The position numbers and the translations under genes are program-made. Under the pieces are notes generated by a model. That model did not search any database, was not told where the DNA came from, and saw only the letters and a list, made by a program, of their open reading frames with translations. From Aquila chrysaetos chrysaetos (lineage: Eukaryota; Chordata; Aves; Accipitriformes; Accipitridae), in NCBI RefSeq assembly GCF_900496995.4, contig NW_024470326.1:310001-374000 (forward strand): DNA of 64,000 nt, in the 5' to 3' direction. Every line of letters starts with the position of its first letter. The stretch's first letter is position 1. Of this stretch, positions 57,680 through 64,000 are shown in pieces.

Positions 57680-58290
57680 GTTTACTGCTGGTGACTACAT
57701 CCTACCATCAGTACTGGGCTCTGTGCCACCCCCTGCTCTCTACAAGACTCAGGAACTGCCAGGTCTGTCTCCTTCGCTAGGGGGATTTCTGTCAGCTACA
57801 GTAATCATTTCAGTCATGTCCCAGATACCGTTCTGTGGCCCCAGTGGAGTGGACCACTTCTTCTGTGATTTCACCCCATTGCTGGAGCTTTCACACACTG
57901 GCACTGTGACACTCATGCTCTTTGCTGTCATGACCTGCTTTTTAGATCCCATCCTCCCCTTCCTGTTCACATGGTCATCCTGTGTGCATCAGAGCTGCCA
58001 CCCTGAGGAACGTCTCCCATCCGGTGCGGGCAGGCAGAAAGACTTCTCCACCTGCTCCTCCCGCCTCACTACTGCCACTCTTTTCTACAACACCCTCATC
58101 CTTGGGTGTGTGATGCCCAGAAGAGCCCTGCTGAGATAGGCTGACAGAGCCCCTTATCTACACCATCCTCACATCCCTGTTCAATCCTCTCATCTACAGC
58201 CTGTGGACTAGAAAGGTTGGGGCAGGGGGACACTGAGAAAAATGCTCAGGGAAGCTGTGAGCTGCACGGAGAGCCCATGGGAGTTGTGGG
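57680..58290 (+). pseudogene. Class II OR relic, family 6/10/11-like (right arm)
   Basis: Pieces of a class II odorant receptor from late TM3 to the C terminus. There is YWALCHPLL in one frame near 57705 (the DRYxAIC region), then GGFLSATVIISVMSQIPFCGP, VDHFFCDFTPLLELS, GRQKDFSTCSSRLTTATLFYNTLIL and, after a stop, LFNPLIYSL near 58180 in another frame. The FCDFTPLL loop and the STCSSHLT-type TM6 resemble families 6/10/11, not OR14. The N-terminal half is replaced by CR1 sequence (57230-57605), and another CR1 follows at 58430. The mirror copy is at 38085-38660. Assignment below family-group level is not possible by eye. Confidence 0.85.
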
Positions 58291-58429
58291 CCTGCAGGAG
58301 GAGATCGCTTCTGGTTCTCTTTTGAACCAGCCCAGAGGACCCGGACTGGCACGTGCGCTGTCCTGGGCAGTCCCCTGCAAGTGTGGGATATGAAGACGGC
58401 TTTTGGTGTGCGATGCAGCAGAGAGGTGC

Positions 58430-58870
58430 TGGTGGAGCTGGCTGGTGTCATCACGAGGCCTCTCTCAAACATCTTGGAAGGGGCAGAGAGATCAGGGAGG
58501 TTCCAAGATCCTCAGAAAAGGCAAATCTCAAACCCATCTTCAAGAAGGGCAAAAAGGAGGATTGGGAGTGTGACAGGTTGGCCACCTTCACCTTGGGAGT
58601 GCTTCAGGTTGGCCACCTTCACCTCAGTCCCTGGCAAGGTGACAGGGAAAATGCTCTTGCAGCCATCTCCATCGCTTGAAGGACAAGAAAAGGATTGCTG
58701 AACCCATGTGGGAGGGGAAAGAAGGGCATGCTGTGTACCTGGACTTTTGCAAGTCCTTGGATGTGGTTTCCCATAGTCTTCTTAGGGCGGATTGTTGACA
58801 TCTGGACTGAAGACATGGACGATGCAGTGCATGGGAAGTTGGCTGGATGATCAGGAACGAATTCCATCAG
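58430..58870 (+). mobile_element. CR1 LINE RT fragment (sense)
   Basis: Reads KKGKKEDWECDRLATFTLG near 58547, with an internal duplication of the 'ggttggccaccttcacct' stretch, then VYLDFCKSLDVVSH-like sequence near 58735. Mirror of 37480-37960. Confidence 0.85.
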
Positions 58871-59500
58871 TGGTACAAAGTCCTCTGGGAACCCAGCAGC
58901 ATCCCTCCGTGATCAGCAAAATTTCATAAAAGATCATTAAAAGCTGGAAATTAAGACTTTTTCTGCTATTACATAGATTTCCTTTTCTGCATAGGCTTCC
59001 ACATTTTTCTAAAATTTACATTCTGGTCTTGATTCAGTTGCCCGCACAGAGGTGGCCATGGCATCCAAGCTGCCCTGTGGTAACAGAAGCATCCCATGTG
59101 GGAAAAGTGATGCAGGAACCCTTCGGATCTACGAGTGGGTTTGCAGGCAGGGAACCTCTGGGGTGGTGCAGGGCATCACCTTCCTCCAGTGCTGCTGGGT
59201 AGGCTGTGAAGAGGCCTCTCAAGCACAGCAGACAGTATGTCCCCTTGGATGGTGGCTGGGAGGTCACTTCTCACTGGTCAGCAGCAGCAGGGAGGTTATG
59301 AAGGTCATCAGGAAGCTGCCCTCAACAAGATGACACATTTCGGGAGGTCAGGAGCAGGCTGGGCAAAAGAAATGGGAGATCTGGGGGAAGGAAGAGGGCC
59401 TTGACCAACAGACACAAAAGATTTTGAAGAGGTAAAATGGGTTAAGGGGACGTTGCTCTGAAAACATTCCTGTTAAGCCCTTACACTATCTCTAACTAGT
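58870..59500. other. Unassigned stretch of the arm
   Basis: Mirrored at 37440-36860. Contains short CR1-like words but nothing assignable; no gene seen. Confidence 0.35.
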
Positions 59501-59880
59501 AAGCTCAAGCCCTAATGCTACCCCTAAATACTCCTCCTCCCCCTGACAGTAGTCCACTGTTACTAACCAGGCTGAGCTTAGGCTAACCCTAACCTCAAAG
59601 CTTACATCTAAGCCAAATCCCAAAGCCATAACCCCTTACCCTTACACTTACCCGGTTGCTCACCCTATCCTCTAACCTCTACCCCAGTATTAACATGTTG
59701 CCCTTAATCCTAGCCCTCACCCCAGCCCTAAACAAAACCCTGACCCACCATGCTAGCCCACACCTTAAACACTAGCCAGGGAACCTCAGCAGGAGAACCA
59801 AACTCTCTCCCTAAGCCTTTGCCTAATCCCCAACCCTGAAAGGTGAGCTCTAATCCCTAAGCTCCTACCTGAACACCGAA
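59500..59880 (-). repeat. Degenerate telomere-like tract (C-rich on +)
   Basis: CTAACCCTAACC at about 59582-59593, 'ccttacccttacacttaccc' near 59635, 'ccctaaacaaaaccctgaccc' near 59726. Mirror of 36560-36800, so the G-rich strands of the two arms face opposite ways. Confidence 0.6.
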
Positions 59881-59999
59881 TCCCTGAAGCTCTCTTTCCC
59901 ACGCTCTACTGCCCTCATCTTGGTCACCTCTCCTCAACCTTACGTAAGCTGTTTGGCCCCCTGGGACCGGGGCAGGGATCGTGAGGTCCCAGAAAGGTC

Positions 60000-60650
60000 A
60001 CATGGCATTGCGACAGGAATGTGAGGTGACCTGTACCTGATGAGCTCGTAGGCCACAAGGAGGAGATGGGTGGGAATGCTATGGTGAGGTCAGCTGTGCC
60101 TCAGGATCTCATGGGACAGCAGGAGGCACAAGGCTGGGAAGGTGGCTGCGAGGTCCCTTCTGTCCTTGGAGTTGATAGGCCAGCAGCAGGAAGATGGCTG
60201 GGAAAGGGACTGTGAGGTCACTTCTTTCTGAAGGAGCTGATAGGTCAGCCCTTGACTCATGGCCGGGATATGTGCTTCTACGCTCACATCTGCCAGTGCG
60301 TCTGCCAGGCCAGCAAAAGTGTCTTGATTGTGAGAATCCCTTTCCCCAAGTACCTGGTAGGCTTGTCCAGGACGAGGGCTCGGATATGGGTTCTCACACC
60401 TCTTCTGCCTGAGTACGTGACAGGACAGCAGCAGGCATGTGGCTTGGAAGATCATGGTGAGGTTACTTCTGGCTGGTCAGCTGACATGCCACAAGAAGGC
60501 TGATGGGTTGGGCTATCACTCTGACACCAATTATGTCTGAGAAGCTCATAGGCCAGTAGGAGGCACATGCCCATGAAGGCAAGTGTGATGTCACTGGAAC
60601 CTCCAATCTCTTTGGGTCATGGGCCATCAGCAGACACATGGCTGGTCTGT
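60000..60650. other. Imperfect internal repeats, no gene
   Basis: Recurring 'gtgaggtcacttct..ctga..agctgataggccagcagcaggaa' type segments (near 60080, 60150, 60210, 60470 and 60580) suggest an old minisatellite with a period of roughly 60-120 bases. Mirrored at 36350-35700. Confidence 0.45.
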
Positions 60651-60689
60651 TGACTATGACATCACTTCTGCCTGAGAATCTGACAGCCA

Positions 60690-61180
60690 GCAGCAGGGCT
60701 GTATTCGGAGAGGCGTGGCCACCCAGGCAAGGCTGTTCTCATCCCTCTGGCCTCGGCACTGGTGTGGCCACATCTGGACTAGTGTGTCTGGGTGTGGGGT
60801 TCCCCGGTCTGGAGGAGTGGGGAAGAACTGGAGCGGTCCCAGAGGACGTCTGCCAGGATGGGGCCTCTTTGGAGAGGCTGAGGGACTTGGGCTTATTTAG
60901 CTTGGTGAAGTGGAGGCTCGGGGCACTATAGCAGTAGAGCGCACCTGCGTGAAGGGTGGCTTCAGAGATGGTGGAGCTTTTCTTGGTAGTGGGAAGAGAA
61001 GGAAACCTGCACAAAGTGCAGCTTGAAAGGTTCAGACTGGATGTGTTGAGAAAGAAATGTCACTCAAAGGGTAGCCTTGTGGTGCAAGAGGTCACCCAGA
61101 GAGAGCCTGGATCAGCCCATGGTGTTGTGTTGCAAGGAAAATCCAGCCAGGCTGGAGAGACATCAGTGAAGGAACAGAAA
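60690..61180 (+). mobile_element. CR1 LINE 3' part (sense)
   Basis: 'tggccacatctggactagtgtg' near 60763, 'gagaggctgagggacttgggctt' near 60872 and 'ggttcagactggatgtgttgag' near 61029. Mirror of 34990-35460. Confidence 0.8.
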
Positions 61181-62100
61181 TGCTGGGGTGAGAGCTAGCT
61201 GGGAAAGCAAGATGGACATCAACAGCCTGAAGGGAAGGAGGTAAAGCATAGGGACAGGTTATGACAGCCTGCAGTAGAGATGGCCAAGTGCTCTGGCAAG
61301 GCTGAAAGGCCAAACAGGTCCAAGGGATTTGTCATCTTGGATTTGACAGTAGCTTCTGCCACTGAGGCCTAACAGGTAAAACTTGTTTTGAGGCTCTGGA
61401 CTTAGTTTCTTCCTCACCCCTGCTTGGGGTGGCCAAGAGGTGTTGCACAGTTTTCCTACTCTTGGCATTGCTCACCCTCACATCTTGCTGCCCCCAGGAA
61501 GAGCCCTGACTCACCTGTGAGGGACAGAATCTGTCTGCCCAAGGCCTGGAGATCAGGGCTTGGCCTTTCTGCTGCATAAAACAAACCAAATATTTTCTCA
61601 GCATTAGAGCCACCTTCACAGTGCTTTTGCCTACCTGCAATCACAGCCTCCAGTTATCTGCTCTAACGAGTCCCTGGGGAGGCTTTGTCAGTAATGGCCC
61701 TCAGTGGGGTCCCATTAATGCTTCAAGGTACTTTGCTTCTGACTTGGACTTCTTGAGAAGTTTCTTTCAGTCTGCTCTCAGTAGCTGAGGTCCATGGACT
61801 CAGCCTCAAACACACCATGGGGCTCATTAAAATACAGAAAGTTCTAATGAGCCTTCTTTCTTCCTGCAATTTTCTCCAAGTCTTCAAGACTTGTACAGCT
61901 AATTAGAAAAATTTCATAGTGTAGTTAAGGAGGAAGATTTCAAACTGCACCTATACCCATGGTTTTTTTTTCCTTTTAAAGAATAGTTTTTCTTACTCTT
62001 CAATTTAGAGAAGAGGTGATAGAAGCATTCTCCAAGTGATAATGATCCAGAGTGTCTCCTCAGGAGGTCTGGACAGCTAGGAAAAGCAGTCCCTTCAGCT
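61180..62100 (+). repeat. Block R, copy 4
   Basis: Block R landmarks: 'gacagcctgcagtagagatgg' near 61263, 'gcttctgccactgaggcctaac' near 61350, 'ggggctcattaaaatacag' near 61819 and CTAATTAG at 61899-61906. Confidence 0.7.
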
Positions 62101-62851
62101 CTGACACTGTATGGACAACCTTGCTCCTCACCTCTCAAACCTCACCACTTCTGACCTTGGCCACCTGGGGCTTACATCTCTGTTCCTTGCCTCAGTTTCC
62201 TCCACTGATCTCTACAGTTGGATGTTACAGCTCCATTGCATCATCTCCCCCCTGCTCTCCTTAGAGAGCTGGCTGCACACAGGCCCAGAAGAATTTTTCC
62301 TATTTGCAAGCAAAGCAAAGAAAATCATAATTAAGTTTCATAAACAACGTCACACTCCTCAACCATATGCAAAGTCCAGCTGCCCCTAATGAGGCTGCCT
62401 GTCTACAAGGGATAATCTTATCAGAAATGTTTGTGATGAATACGAAAAAGTTAGATACAAACACAATTAAAGAATTGGCTAAAGAGACTATTAGACTACT
62501 GGAAGACAGGCAAGCTTTTAACTCCCTGAAGCTCAAAGCAGCTGCATAGGGGAGAGGTATCTGAATGAACAAAGAGCAAGGGAAGGAGAGAAGTGGAGCA
62601 TAATGGAAAGGGCCTTTGCCTAGGCAGCCTGCATCTGAAAAGATGACTTTCACAAACGGTCATTTTGTCAGGACAGGTGTAACTACATGAAAGACTAGAG
62701 AAACTAAATACACCGAAGAACAGGCAGAATAGTGGTAACGCAATTACAGGGAAAGACTGATATTTCTTTGGAATGTCCTCTGTAAAGGGTCATGGAATTG
62801 GTAGGGGTCTCTTGAGAGTGAAGACAAACCCAAGTTGCGCCCGTCTCCTTG

Positions 62852-63611
62852 TGATAAATGAATTTAGTGTCAAACAGGATTCCAATCGAAGTTTACAATT
62901 TATTAAATGAATAAAGGCAAGCAAACAGCACCGCGTCAATCAAGAGCCTCTGCTCTACCAAGATGCACGCTGTGGAAAACAACCCAGCTTCTTTTATAGT
63001 CTAACATTAGTTACATCGTGTCCTTTCAAGACTCTCCTCATTGGCTGAGGGGTCTTCAGTTCTCCTAGAAACTTCTCGAACTCTCCTCATTGGCTGAGGG
63101 GTCTTCAGTTCTCCTAGAAACTTCTCGAACTCTCCTCATTGGCTGAGGGGTCTTCAGTTCTCCTAGAAACTTCTCGAACTCTCCTCATTGGCTCAGGGGT
63201 CTTCAGTTCTCCTAGAAACTTCTCGAACTCTCCTCATTGGCTGAGGGGTCTTCAGTTCTCCTAGAAACTTCTCGGACTCTCCTCATTGGCTCAGGGGTCT
63301 TCAGTTCTCCTAGAAACTTCTCCGACTCTCCTCATTGGCTGAGGGGTCTTCTATACAATGTATCTCCTCACTGCTCCTCGCTGACATCCTGTGTGACAGG
63401 CGACACCCTGCACAGCACCAGCTGTGGCCATCAAAACCCAAGCAAGTTCGCAACAGACACCCCCCCCCCAACAAATGCATATAACAAATTGCTTACACAC
63501 TGCCACTTCAATACACCCTCTATTCATACATACTAAAGATCACCCCGTTCGTAACCTCGCTTAATACTATGATAAATGCCTCAGTTCTCCCCTAGGATCT
63601 CTTGTTTAACA
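62852..63611 (-). mobile_element. LTR with 49-bp U3 repeats (right arm)
   Basis: Mirror of 32545-33324, with TG...CA ends on the minus strand, a TATA-like 'gactataaaagaagctggg' near 63000-62980 and AATAAA near 62905. Present in both arms, so it is older than the arm duplication. No internal genes seen on either side. Confidence 0.72.
63034..63355 (-). repeat. Seven 49-bp tandem repeats with CCAAT boxes
   Basis: The core 'ctcattggct' recurs at about 63038, 63088, 63137, 63186, 63235, 63284 and 63333, a strict 49-base period. On the minus strand each copy holds AGCCAATGAG, a CCAAT box. Confidence 0.93.
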
Positions 63612-63789
63612 CTGCGCAGTTAACAACAAAACCGTTTTTGGGCTGGCAAAAAAGAACTATATACATATCATCTGTTTCCTCCTGGCCTGTGGTTATATGA
63701 GGACCAACAAAATGGTTAAAGTGAGGGTCACATTTTATTATGCGGCCCTAGCATTGTTTATATTGACACAAATCAGATGAACACATTTC

Positions 63790-64000
63790 ACACTTCCCAA
63801 GGGTAAATCAGGCCTTGCCAACCTGATTGCCTGTCATGATGAAGGAAGTGCATTTGTGCATGAGGGGATCACGGTGGGTATTGTTTACCTCCACTTCAGC
63901 AAGACTTCTGGCACAGTCTCCCTCAATATTCTTCTACTCAAGTTAGGACAGTACGGTCTGGATGGATAGACAAAGAGATGGGCAAAACACCAGTTGGATG
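63790..64000 (+). mobile_element. CR1 LINE RT fragment (sense), cut by window end
   Basis: 'gtttacctccacttcagcaagacttctggcacagtctccctc' near 63885 is the CR1 stretch usually read DFSKAFDTVSH. Mirror of 32160-32370. Confidence 0.8.

Noticed and set aside
63034-63355. CRISPR-like array
   Set aside because: The units are head-to-tail full-length 49-base copies with no variable spacers, inside an LTR in a vertebrate genome.
1-64000. tRNA, rRNA, bacterial operon or phage features
   Set aside because: No cloverleaf with A/B boxes, no rRNA stretch and no prokaryotic gene arrangement was seen in reading either strand; small RNA genes could still be missed by eye.

Overview
The window is bird DNA. 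It holds many CR1 LINE fragments in both orientations, avian ERVL-type and ERVK-like solo LTRs, and several copies of an olfactory receptor (OR) of the bird-expanded family-14 (gamma-c) type. The LTR types suggest Neoaves, but the species cannot be fixed from this sequence.

Layout. Four copies of an OR-centred unit alternate in strand. Unit 1 (+, about 2.40-14.25 kb) has a broken OR at 7127-8089. Unit 2 (-, about 26.23-31.14 kb) has a frameshifted OR at 29257-30216. Unit 3 (+, about 32.16-47.05 kb) has a frameshifted OR at 43609-44569. Unit 4 (-, about 47.06-64.00 kb) has the only uninterrupted OR, 51922-52878, 318 codons. Units 3 and 4 form a very large inverted repeat, with arms of about 14 kb around a 4.7 kb centre at about 46.0-50.7 kb. 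Near the ORs, flank similarity pairs unit 1 with 4 and unit 2 with 3. Farther upstream, units 3 and 4 pair. The outer part of the big arms also carries a relic of a different class II OR (38.1-38.7 kb on -, 57.7-58.3 kb on +), CR1 pieces, an LTR with seven 49-bp repeats, and a degenerate telomere-like tract. Between units 1 and 2 (about 14.3-25.4 kb) lies a repeat-rich stretch of CR1 and LTR insertions with no recognisable host gene. A further OR14 C-terminal relic sits at 25.46-25.69 kb.

Gene architecture. In every OR14 unit the single coding exon is preceded 20-25 bases upstream by a good splice acceptor. About 1.5-2.5 kb further upstream lies a GC-rich block with one or two consensus splice donors and, in three units, a conserved CCCNNGGG (EBF/Olf-1-like) site. 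An AATAAA lies about 215-230 bases past the stop. This suggests one or two noncoding 5' exons spliced to the coding exon.

A second, unclassified repeat, here called block R, recurs with the OR units at six places and keeps a TAATTA(G)-type homeodomain core in the five copies that cover that part. A 25-base N gap lies at 31141-31165. The sequence just after it, to about 41.3 kb, carries many single-base indels against its paralogues, which looks like poorly polished assembly. Frameshifts in this window should be read with that in mind.
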